A DNA stretch of 31,664 nucleotides from JBHHYS01 sp046757645 (GTDB lineage Bacteria; Acidobacteriota; Terriglobia; Acidiferrales; 2-02-FULL-67-57), in the NCBI GenBank assembly GCA_046757645.1, contig JBHHYS010000021.1, positions 1 to 31,664 on the forward strand, in the 5' to 3' direction. The notes beneath the pieces were generated by a model. It did not search any database. It was not told the origin of the DNA and was given only the letters and a program-made list of their open reading frames with translations. Positions 1 to 6,124 of this stretch are shown here, one piece after another (position 1 is the first letter of the stretch; the number at the start of each line of letters is the position of its first letter). The position numbers were made by a program, and so were the translations under genes.

Positions 1-1
1 A

Positions 2-247
2 ATGCCGGGCGCCGAGAGCGGCGTGCAGGTGGTCGAAATCATACTGGAGGACGGGCGCATCGTGCCCGACGTCACCGTGGTGGATTGCACCTACGTCGAA
101 GAGCCCGCATTCGACCCCGAATTGGTGGCCGAGGTACGCTTGCCGGCCGCACCTCCCAGCCCCCGGCGCGCCTTCATCTTCCTCGGCCTGCTCCTGCTGG
201 GCATTTTTATTATGTTCTACCTGTTGCGCACCCTGGTACCCGATTGA
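2..247 (+). CDS. Small membrane protein with C-terminal anchor, possibly 5'-truncated
   Basis: An 81-residue frame starts at the window edge, so the true start may lie outside. The first 55 or so residues are acidic and beta-like. They are followed by Pro/Arg residues (PPSPRRA) and one strong hydrophobic segment (about residues 58-76, FIFLGLLLLGIFIMFYLL) ending a few residues before the stop. This is the layout of a tail-anchored membrane protein with a short cytosolic domain. I do not recognise the family. The gene is followed by about 100 bases without coding signal before the creatininase-like gene on the same strand. Confidence 0.5.
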   Translation: MPGAESGVQVVEIILEDGRIVPDVTVVDCTYVEEPAFDPELVAEVRLPAAPPSPRRAFIFLGLLLLGIFIMFYLLRTLVPD

Positions 248-355
248 GCGAAACCTCCCGTTCGACAGGCTTCCCGCCAAGAGCGCGGGGTCTTCGCTAC
301 GCGGCGACAGGGCAAGCGGATTCCGACCGATGAACACAGATAAGGGAGACCAGCT

Positions 356-1246
356 ATGATGCCTTCCACTTTGTTGGTTTGCCTCCTTGCCTTCTTCGCC
401 TCTGTCACCCCCAGCGTGTCCCGAGCTTGTCCCGAGCAGAGTCGAGGGTCGAAGTCGCGGGGCGGAGCCGAGGGGTCTGCTTTCGCGCAAGAGCTGCCTT
501 CCCGCTGGATGGATGAGCTGAACTGGATGGAGTTCCGCGAAATCGTGCCCGCGCGGACGAAAACCGTCTTGCTGACTACGGGCACGCTCGAGCCCCACGG
601 GGTGATCAACAACGGCGCCGACAACCTGGCCCCGGTGAAGATTGCCGCGGCGATTGCCTCCGAGGTCAACGCCCTGATCGCCCCGCACATCCCCTACGGG
701 GTGACGGGTCGCCTGGCTCCCTATCCGGGCGCCACCCACATCCCCGCCGAGGTCTACGCGGCCTACCTGCGCGCGGTGCTCGACAGCCTGGTCAAGAACA
801 ACTTCAAGAACATTGTCATTATCAACGGCCACGGCGGGGCGCAGACCGAGGTGCTGAGCCGGGTGGCGCAGGAGGTAGCGCTCGAACACCGCGTGAACAC
901 GCTGGTCATCAACTGGTGGAGCACCTGCGCGGGCGTCAGCGAAGAGGTCTTCGGCAACCCGGGCGGTCACGCGGGCGAAAACGAAACTGCTTTCATCCAG
1001 GCGATCAATCCCCGGCTGGTGAAGAAGCAGCGCTTGCCGGAGACGACTGTTACGGCCAACCCCGCGCCGGGTACCTGGTCGGCGACGCCGTTTCCTTCCA
1101 GCATCGGCCTCTATCGGAAAGGGCAAGGCGCCCCGACCGATTTCGACCAAGCCAAAGCCGAGGAGTACTTGCGTCGCGTGACCGCTTGCGTGGCCGCCCG
1201 GGTCAAAGACACCCTCCGCAAGTGGGAGCAGGCGGGGTTCAACTAG
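356..1246 (+). CDS. Secreted creatininase-family amidohydrolase
   Basis: A 296-residue member of the creatininase/creatinine amidohydrolase fold, a metal-dependent family that opens cyclic or linear amides; the substrate here is unknown. The metal/active-site signatures are visible: GTLEPHG (E79, H81), D89, the NGHGG block (H159) and HAGENE (H205, E208). Residues 1-22 form a signal-peptide hydrophobic core, and a second cleavage-like AFAQ is seen at 42-45, so the protein is probably exported. That is unusual for characterised creatininases, which are mostly cytosolic. Between the core and AFAQ lies a basic, Cys-containing stretch (RACPEQSRGSKSRGGAEG) encoded by a dispersed repeat (see the repeat at 426-448). 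Start at tandem ATG codons preceded by AGGGAG. The gene stands alone. Confidence 0.85.
   Translation: MMPSTLLVCLLAFFASVTPSVSRACPEQSRGSKSRGGAEGSAFAQELPSRWMDELNWMEFREIVPARTKTVLLTTGTLEPHGVINNGADNLAPVKIAAAIASEVNALIAPHIPYGVTGRLAPYPGATHIPAEVYAAYLRAVLDSLVKNNFKNIVIINGHGGAQTEVLSRVAQEVALEHRVNTLVINWWSTCAGVSEEVFGNPGGHAGENETAFIQAINPRLVKKQRLPETTVTANPAPGTWSATPFPSSIGLYRKGQGAPTDFDQAKAEEYLRRVTACVAARVKDTLRKWEQAGFN
426..448 (+). repeat. Dispersed CPEQSRG-type repeat inside the creatininase gene
   Basis: A 23-bp element beginning CTTGTCCCGAGC and ending GTCGAGGG. A close relative lies at 4793-4815 on the opposite strand (CTTGTCCTGAGC...GATGG) and a variant lies in the 5' part of gyrB. It is translated in frame here as CPEQSRG. 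It separates the hydrophobic core of the signal peptide from the likely cleavage site. Confidence 0.7.
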
Positions 1247-1306
1247 CAACGGCTATCCCCTATTTGCTGAGCCTCCAGGGGCCCCTACCTGGGGGAGCAG
1301 AAAGAC

Positions 1307-1444
1307 CGGCGAGGAATGCGCCCTCCCACCTTCGCGAAAGCTACGGTGGGCAGGACGCCCAAGGCGTTCCTCGCCGCTACCCGCCCAGCCCAGCTACGGC
1401 AAGGCCTTGCGCCTGGCCGCTGGCGGCAGGGGACAAGCCCCTGC
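1307..1444. repeat. Nested inverted repeats in the creatininase/WD40 intergenic gap
   Basis: The 269-base gap after the creatininase gene holds no gene. It has an outer inverted repeat (CGGCGAGGAATGCGCC at 1307-1322 against GGCGTTCCTCGCCG at 1363-1376). Inside it are arms CCCACC/GGTGGG around TTCGCGAAAGCTAC. A separate hairpin follows at 1426-1444 (GCAGGGG, 5-base loop, CCCCTGC). The outer arm GTAGCGGCGAGGAA(T/C)G recurs at 19253-19270 and, as a variant, at 22092-22107. The hairpins lie between convergent genes and could also act as a bidirectional terminator, although there is no T-run. Confidence 0.6.
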
Positions 1445-1515
1445 CCTACCCCCTAAAGCAGCTAGCGGCGGGTGTTGAGCACACGGGCGGTGGCGAACTC
1501 CCAAACAATCAGCAC

Positions 1516-2466
1516 CTAGCCGCGGTAGTCCTCGCCCACGCCCAGCAGGAATTTTTCGTCGGGACTGAGCCGCACCAAGTAGAGCACGCGCACCGCCTCC
1601 GGCGGCTCAAAGACCCGCAGCGCCTGGGCGTCGCTCGTGCGGTAGAGGACCGCGATGCGGAAAGGTGGAGTCAGCGCCAGCAGCGCCTCGCCGGCGCGAG
1701 TAAATTCCATGCCGTAGCCCCGGCGGCGCCACTCCACCCGGCCTTCGAGGTCGAGCAGCACCAGGTGGGCTTCCGCGTCGCCCACCTGCGTGGCGAGGAT
1801 GTAGCGGCCATCGGGGCTGAAGGCCGCCACCGTGGTCTGCGTGTCCGCGCCGGGCTGCCCCGGCGGGGTGGGGCGCAGGTCAAAGCGATGCTGCACCTGC
1901 CGCCGCGCAATGTCCCAAAGCACGGCGCGGCCGTCTTCAAAGGCGCTCAGCAGACGGCGCCCGTCGGCGGAAAATACCAGGCGCGTAACCAGGCTCGGAG
2001 GCTGGAGCGCTAGGTCGCCCCACAACTCGCGGCTTTCCACGTCCCAGAGCAGGATGTGGCCGGCGCGGGTGCCCGCGGCCAAGGTCGAGCCGGGGGAGGC
2101 CCAGGCCAGCGAATAGAAGTCAACCGGCTGGCCCGAATCGGGCTGGCCCGAAGCGGACGCGGACGGCGCCAGGACTGCCAGGAGCTGGAAGTCGGGATAG
2201 CGGCGGAGCTCAAGGCGATTCGGGCCGGCGACCGCCAGGCGGTGCCCATCGGGGCTGAGGGCGAAGCTGGCCGCGGAGTGATCGAGCAATTCCTGCTGGT
2301 CAGAATCGAGGTCGAAGCGCGCCAGCACCCCGCGGGCGGAGATCAGCACCTTGCCGTCGGGCGCCCACTCGACCACCGCCGGCGGCCACTGCCCCGGCGC
2401 GGTCGTCGCCAGGGGTGCGCATAGGAAGACCAATCCCAGCAGCAAGGCTCTCCGCCGTCGCCCCAT
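1516..2466 (-). CDS. Exported WD40-like beta-propeller protein
   Basis: A 316-residue protein with a basic N-terminus and hydrophobic core (MGRRRRALLLGLVFLCAPLA), read as a signal peptide. Repeated blade motifs follow, such as FALSPDGHRLAVAG, LLWDVESREL, VFSADGRRLLSAFEDGRAVLWD and AAFSPDGRYILAT. These are diagnostic of WD40/YVTN-type propellers, with about six to seven blades recognisable. The likely role is protein-protein scaffolding in the periplasm or on the surface; the partner is unknown. The same frame stays open upstream to 4104, but that part is low-complexity antisense of the next gene and of larE and is not coding. The ATG at 2466 is chosen because it starts the signal peptide. It diverges from the 2653 gene. 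Confidence 0.75.
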   Translation of the reverse strand: MGRRRRALLLGLVFLCAPLATTAPGQWPPAVVEWAPDGKVLISARGVLARFDLDSDQQELLDHSAASFALSPDGHRLAVAGPNRLELRRYPDFQLLAVLAPSASASGQPDSGQPVDFYSLAWASPGSTLAAGTRAGHILLWDVESRELWGDLALQPPSLVTRLVFSADGRRLLSAFEDGRAVLWDIARRQVQHRFDLRPTPPGQPGADTQTTVAAFSPDGRYILATQVGDAEAHLVLLDLEGRVEWRRRGYGMEFTRAGEALLALTPPFRIAVLYRTSDAQALRVFEPPEAVRVLYLVRLSPDEKFLLGVGEDYRG

Positions 2467-2652
2467 CACTGTGTTCCTGTCCGCGTAGATGCGCTCGAAT
2501 GCTGCCGCCAAGCAGCGCAGACAGCAGACGGGCGAGTGTAGCGCAACCGGGCGATGCGGAGCACCGAAGTTGACATCCCCGGTGGCCGGGGCTATGGTGC
2601 CCTCAAGCCTGCGCCCCCAAGGAACTGCACCGGGAGCGGAAGGAGGACCCCG

Positions 2653-3609
2653 ATGAAATTTCCTGCTGCTTTTTTCATTGGCCTGCTCCTGCTCGCTCTG
2701 CCGACCGCGGCCGGCGCCGAACCATCCGACGACCGGGTGCAGGTCGGCCAGGACATCGTGGTCGAGGCCGACGAGGTGGTCACCGACGCCGTCTGCATCG
2801 GCTGCTCCATCCGCGTGCGCGGAAGGGTCAGCGCCGATGCCGTGGCCATCGGCGGCAGCATCAAAATCGGCGGCAGCGTCGGGGCCGATGCGGTGGCCAT
2901 TGGCGGGGGGGTGGAAATCAACGGCTCGGTGGGAACCGATGCCGTCGCCGTGGGGGGAGACGTTCGGCTGGGGCCGGAAGCGCGGGTGGGCGGCGACGTG
3001 CTCGCCGCGGGCGGCGAGGTGAAGCGCGACCCACGGGCCCGCATCGGGGGCGAAGTCGTCTCCGGACGAGCCGCCGCCGCGGGCTTGGGCAGCCTGCTGG
3101 TGTTTTTCCTGCTCATCTGTGCCGCCATCAATCTGGTGCTGGTTCTGCTCGCCTACGGTATCGCGGGCGCGCAGCGGGTGGAAACCGTTGCCGGCACGGT
3201 GCGGGCCCGTGCCGGGCTGGCGCTGCTGGCGGGTGTAGGTGTGCTGGTGGGCGCAGTCATCCTGTTCATCATTTCCGCTTTTCTGGGCCCGGCGACGTTT
3301 ATCCTGGCCCTCCTCGTCTCTCTCGCCTTGTTCATCACCCTGGTGTTGGGCTACAGCGGACTCAGCTGGTGGTTGTGGAGAAGCCTCTCCCCCCGCAGCG
3401 GCCCGCTGGCAGCGGTGCTGCTGGGGGCGGTGGTGATCACCATCCTGCAACTGATCCCCTTTGCGGGTTTCTTGATCTTTCTGGTCTTTGCCCTGCTGGC
3501 GCTGGGCAGCGCCGCCCTGAGCGGCTACGGCACCGCCACCAACTGGCTGCCGCAGCAGCTCTCCACCCCAACGTCCATTCCACCCCCGTCTCCCCCCGCC
3601 GCCCGCTAG
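2653..3609 (+). CDS. Beta-helix (bactofilin-like) repeat protein with multi-TM C-terminal domain
   Basis: 318 residues. Residues 1-22 are a signal peptide ending AGA. Residues 45-138 carry tandem repeats of about 17 residues with the core ADAVAIGGxIxIxG (three clear copies plus degenerate ones), as in bactofilin/polymer-forming cytoskeletal proteins that fold as a short beta-helix. From about 146 there are four or more hydrophobic segments (about 146-170, 187-209, 213-235, 252-285), then a Pro-rich tail. The repeat domain would face the periplasm, with the membrane domain anchoring it. The assembly role is inferred from the fold only. The ATG is preceded by an excellent Shine-Dalgarno (GGAAGGAGGA). 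A frame extending upstream to 2554 lacks any such signal. Confidence 0.8.
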   Translation: MKFPAAFFIGLLLLALPTAAGAEPSDDRVQVGQDIVVEADEVVTDAVCIGCSIRVRGRVSADAVAIGGSIKIGGSVGADAVAIGGGVEINGSVGTDAVAVGGDVRLGPEARVGGDVLAAGGEVKRDPRARIGGEVVSGRAAAAGLGSLLVFFLLICAAINLVLVLLAYGIAGAQRVETVAGTVRARAGLALLAGVGVLVGAVILFIISAFLGPATFILALLVSLALFITLVLGYSGLSWWLWRSLSPRSGPLAAVLLGAVVITILQLIPFAGFLIFLVFALLALGSAALSGYGTATNWLPQQLSTPTSIPPPSPPAAR

Positions 3610-3697
3610 TGAGGTTCGAACCAACGCAGGCGCCGGCGCAATCAATGGTCGCCCTTGCCTGGCATATCGTCCGGCTCGCAGAGGGGACGCTCCGCGC

Positions 3698-3760
3698 TTG
3701 CTCTGCGATCTCTGTGCCTCTGCGGTGAGAAATCTCTGCTGTCGTGGCTGAAACCACGAC
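3698..3760. repeat. Dispersed repeat (CTCTGTGCCTCTGCGGTGA type) and hairpin
   Basis: The 182-base gap between the 2653 gene and larE has no gene. It holds a C/T-rich repeat of the kind scattered through several G+C-rich genomes (3698-3728). A perfect 7-bp hairpin follows (GTCGTGG / CCACGAC, 3741-3760, loop CTGAAA). It lies between convergent genes, so it may help terminate both. Confidence 0.5.
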
Positions 3761-3791
3761 CCCCAGGAACCAGCGGCTTCAATGATTGCGG

Positions 3792-4625
3792 CTACTCTTT
3801 TCGCGCAGGATTGAAGGAGCCTTGTCGATATCCCTCTAAGTCCAACGTGACGAACTTGAAGCCCAGGGCCTTGAAGATGTTGCGGAACTTCGCGGCCATC
3901 TCCGGGGTCAAGGCGCGCGGCAACTCCTCCGGAGCGATTTCGATGCGCACCAGCCCCGTCCCGAAGCTTCGGGATTCGGGGCCATGGTAGCGGACGCGCA
4001 CCTGGCGAAAGCCCAGGGCGCGCAACGCCTCTTCGCCGCGTTCGACCTGCTTCAGGTTGCCTTCCGTCACCGCAACACCATAAGCGATGCGCGAGGCCAA
4101 GCACGCCGCCGCCGGTTTGTCCCAGGTAGGCAAGCCGGCGCGGCGGGAGAGCTCGCGGATCTCCGCTTTGCTCAGCCCGGCGTCGAGCAGCGGGGTCAGC
4201 ACCCGGTGCTCGCGGGCCGCCTGCTGGCCGGGGCGGAAGTCGCCTTCGTCGTCGCGGTTGACCCCGTAGGCGACCCCGGCATAACCGCGGGCGCGGGCGA
4301 GCTCGCCCAGCTGGGTGAAGAGCTCATCCTTGCAATGGTAGCAGCGGTCGGGCTGGTTGGCGACATAGCGCGGGTTCGAGAGCTCGGCGGTCTGGATGAA
4401 CTCGTGGGCAATCTTGAACTGCTCGACGAACGCCTCCACGCTGTGCCGCTCGCTCTCCGCCAGCGAGGCGCTCACCGCCGTCACCGCCAGGGCCCGCGTG
4501 GACAATACCTGCCGCGCCAGCCAGGCTAGGTAGGCCGAATCCGTCCCCCCGCTCAGCGCCACAACCACCGACGGTAACTCCGCTAGCGCCCTCCGCAGCC
4601 GCGCCTCCTTGTGGCTCACTTCCAT
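3792..4625 (-). CDS. larE: ATP-dependent sacrificial sulfur transferase LarE
   Basis: 277 residues, the usual length for LarE. LarE adenylates the pyridinium-3,5-biscarboxylic acid mononucleotide intermediate and donates sulfur, in making the nickel-pincer cofactor of lactate racemase-type enzymes. Seen: the PP-loop SGGTDS (25-30) for ATP, the family motif PDRCYHCKDELF (92-103), GVNRDDEGDFRPG (121-133), and Cys175 in PAAACLASRI, at the place of the sacrificial cysteine. With only one Cys in that region, the sacrificial mechanism is more likely than the Fe-S recycling type seen in homologs with three cysteines. LarB, LarC and a LarA racemase are not in this window, so the pathway must be completed elsewhere or the gene is an orphan. 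ATG start; solitary gene. Confidence 0.88.
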   Translation of the reverse strand: MEVSHKEARLRRALAELPSVVVALSGGTDSAYLAWLARQVLSTRALAVTAVSASLAESERHSVEAFVEQFKIAHEFIQTAELSNPRYVANQPDRCYHCKDELFTQLGELARARGYAGVAYGVNRDDEGDFRPGQQAAREHRVLTPLLDAGLSKAEIRELSRRAGLPTWDKPAAACLASRIAYGVAVTEGNLKQVERGEEALRALGFRQVRVRYHGPESRSFGTGLVRIEIAPEELPRALTPEMAAKFRNIFKALGFKFVTLDLEGYRQGSFNPARKE

Positions 4626-5000
4626 TGTCGATTCCGCCTGTGTGGTGATCGAGAACCGCTATTCTGCCACGGGGCTGTCAAGATTTCTACCCAGCGGGTG
4701 CGGAGCACCCCTTCCGAAGCGTGCCCCCGTAGGCGTGGACTACTTCTTGGCCGCTTCGGCGAGGGGAAGGGCGAGGCTCCTCGGCCAAGCTTCCATCGGC
4801 TCCGCTCAGGACAAGCGGGGCAAGCCGGCAGGCAGCGTGGGTGTAGCGCTGGGAAGCTCACATCTATGTACTTTTCTTGGTCTGCGCCGGGGATCCCCGA
4901 CAGCCCGCTGTCATTCTGCGCGAAGCGAAGAATCCCGCCGCAGAGACCCTTCACTTCGTTCAGGGTGACATGCCCGCCTGAGCCTGGCAGGTCGGGGTGG
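4626..5000. repeat. Gene-free gap filled with dispersed repeats
   Basis: This 375-base gap between larE and the VOC gene shows no coding signal. It contains GCGGGTGCGGAGCACCCCTTCCG (near 4694-4716; a relative lies at 22135-22159), an inverted CPEQSRG-type copy (4793-4815), and a roughly 60-bp element at 4910-4970. That last element, read on the minus strand, encodes GHVTLNEVKGL...ILRFAQND, a repeat peptide commonly seen in spurious translations of repeat-rich bacterial genomes. The larE promoter should also lie at the left end. Confidence 0.6.
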
Positions 5001-5375
5001 TTATTTCTTGGCGGTTTCGGCGATGGTGAAGGCCAGGCCGTCGGGGTCCGCATAGACTGCCTGGCGGAGGCCGAACTCCTCGGTGCGGGGCGGCATCAAA
5101 CACTTCACCCCTTTGGATTCCAGCATCCGGTGAACCTCGTCCAGGTTGTCCACGTGGAAGCCGAGCTGGCAGCTGCCCGCCGGGGTGTGGCCTTCGCTGG
5201 CGCCTTCGGGGTTGACCGAGTCGGCCAGGTGCAAGGCAATCGTGCTGCCCTGGTTGGCAAACTCGCTCCAGTGGGGGGAGTCGAACTTCAGCGGCAGGCC
5301 GAGCACGTCGCGGTAGAACCTCACCGAGCGCTTCATATCGGAGACGAAAACAATGGCATAGTTAAGTTGTTTCAT
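5001..5375 (-). CDS. VOC-family (glyoxalase/bleomycin-resistance fold) protein
   Basis: 124 residues, one VOC protomer with two beta-alpha-beta-beta-beta modules. The N-terminal module shows MKQLNYAIVFVSDMKRSVRFYRDVLGLP; the C-terminal one shows QLGFHVDNLDEVHRMLESKGV and AVYADPDGLAFTI. VOC proteins include glyoxalase I, dioxygenases and antibiotic-binding proteins. The first beta-strand lacks the usual metal-ligand His, so the specific reaction cannot be assigned. The ATG lies close downstream of the neighbouring 5394 gene (18 bases), so the two may be cotranscribed. Confidence 0.85.
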   Translation of the reverse strand: MKQLNYAIVFVSDMKRSVRFYRDVLGLPLKFDSPHWSEFANQGSTIALHLADSVNPEGASEGHTPAGSCQLGFHVDNLDEVHRMLESKGVKCLMPPRTEEFGLRQAVYADPDGLAFTIAETAKK

Positions 5376-5393
5376 CGCGCCCTCCGTAGCACG

Positions 5394-5951
5394 TCAATGA
5401 GAGGCGAGGCCGGCAAGTGCCCGCGCCAGCCTCTCCACCACCGCGTCCGTGTCGTCACTCAGAAGCTTCAAATCGAGGATTTTGGAACTGGGGAAATCGC
5501 AATTTTCTGCAGCAGCCCGGAAGCACCGTTCGTCGAATGGCTCTACGTGATGGTAAATAATCATCCTGTCGCCATTCGTAAATAATCCATAGGGTACACC
5601 CAACTCCCAACAATAAAGGTGCAGCTGGGCCATGCCGTCTCCTCGCTGGTCGGGTTGCACCCGGCCAGAAACGTCAGCATAGATATAGCCGATGTGTGCG
5701 CGGGAGTCGTCCGGATTGAACTCTGGGCTAGCAGGTCCCTTAACTTCGCCTATGAGTCTAAGTCCCGAGTGAGGAGGCCAATATAAGTCCCAGTGTCGCC
5801 ACCAGCGCCACACACCGCAGAAGCCCGCATCTTCAAAGAAGGTTGGAAGAGCTTTCATGACTTTTGCCTCCTTAATCTGAGCTGGTAGCAGCGGTTCTAA
5901 TAGGCTGCGATAGCTCACCAGGGCTTCGCGAATACGTTGAGTCTCGGTCAT
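5394..5951 (-). CDS. Hypothetical protein, possible PD-(D/E)xK nuclease-like domain
   Basis: 185 residues, no confident family. The centre resembles the N-terminal nuclease domain of type I restriction HsdR-like proteins: D55 (WDLYWPP), a beta-strand with E69-V-K71 (LIGEVKGP), Q109 in a helix (GMAQLHLYCWELGVPYG), then a TNGDRMIIYH strand, reminiscent of the TNG..w.ly pattern of HSDR_N-type domains. No methylase, specificity or helicase subunit is adjacent, so it is not an R-M system in this window. Base composition is visibly more A+T-rich than gyrA or larE, suggesting recent acquisition or relaxed selection. It is immediately upstream of the VOC gene and separated from gyrA by a REP unit. 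The nuclease reading is an inference from motif spacing. Confidence 0.55.
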   Translation of the reverse strand: MTETQRIREALVSYRSLLEPLLPAQIKEAKVMKALPTFFEDAGFCGVWRWWRHWDLYWPPHSGLRLIGEVKGPASPEFNPDDSRAHIGYIYADVSGRVQPDQRGDGMAQLHLYCWELGVPYGLFTNGDRMIIYHHVEPFDERCFRAAAENCDFPSSKILDLKLLSDDTDAVVERLARALAGLASH

Positions 5952-5978
5952 TGCCTTCTACCTCGCGCGCCTAGTCCC

Positions 5979-6120
5979 TCAGGGGCTAAAGCCCCGGTGT
6001 TGTTGCCGGTCCTGTGGCGTCGCGGATAAAGCCGCGACCCACAAGGCTTCTCTTGTTGTGGGTCGTGCCTTCAGGCACGACATTTTCGCCCACGAAAACA
6101 CGGGGCTTTAGCCCCTGAAG
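5979..6120. repeat. REP/BIME-type compound palindrome, copy A
   Basis: A modular inverted repeat: TCAGGGGCTAAAGCCCC (5979-5995), then a CGCGG(A)TAAAGCCGCGACCCA hairpin, then an inverted GGGTCGTGCCTTCAGGCACGAC hairpin arm, then GGGGCTTTAGCCCCTGA in inverse (to 6120). The same four-part layout recurs at 8780-8986 and 9473-9651. It begins 4 bases beyond the gyrA stop, so it is the likely 3' end structure of the gyrA transcript. Confidence 0.85.
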
Positions 6121-6124
6121 TGGC

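Noticed and set aside
3612..3621. GGTTCGAACC as a tRNA T-loop
   Set aside because: No acceptor, D or anticodon arm fits around it; a chance palindrome after a stop codon.
1516..4104. A single 862-residue minus-strand protein
   Set aside because: Only the last 316 residues look like a protein (WD40 repeats after a signal peptide). The rest is low-complexity Gly/Arg/Gln/His sequence opposite the 2653 gene and overlapping larE, as expected for antisense in G+C-rich DNA.
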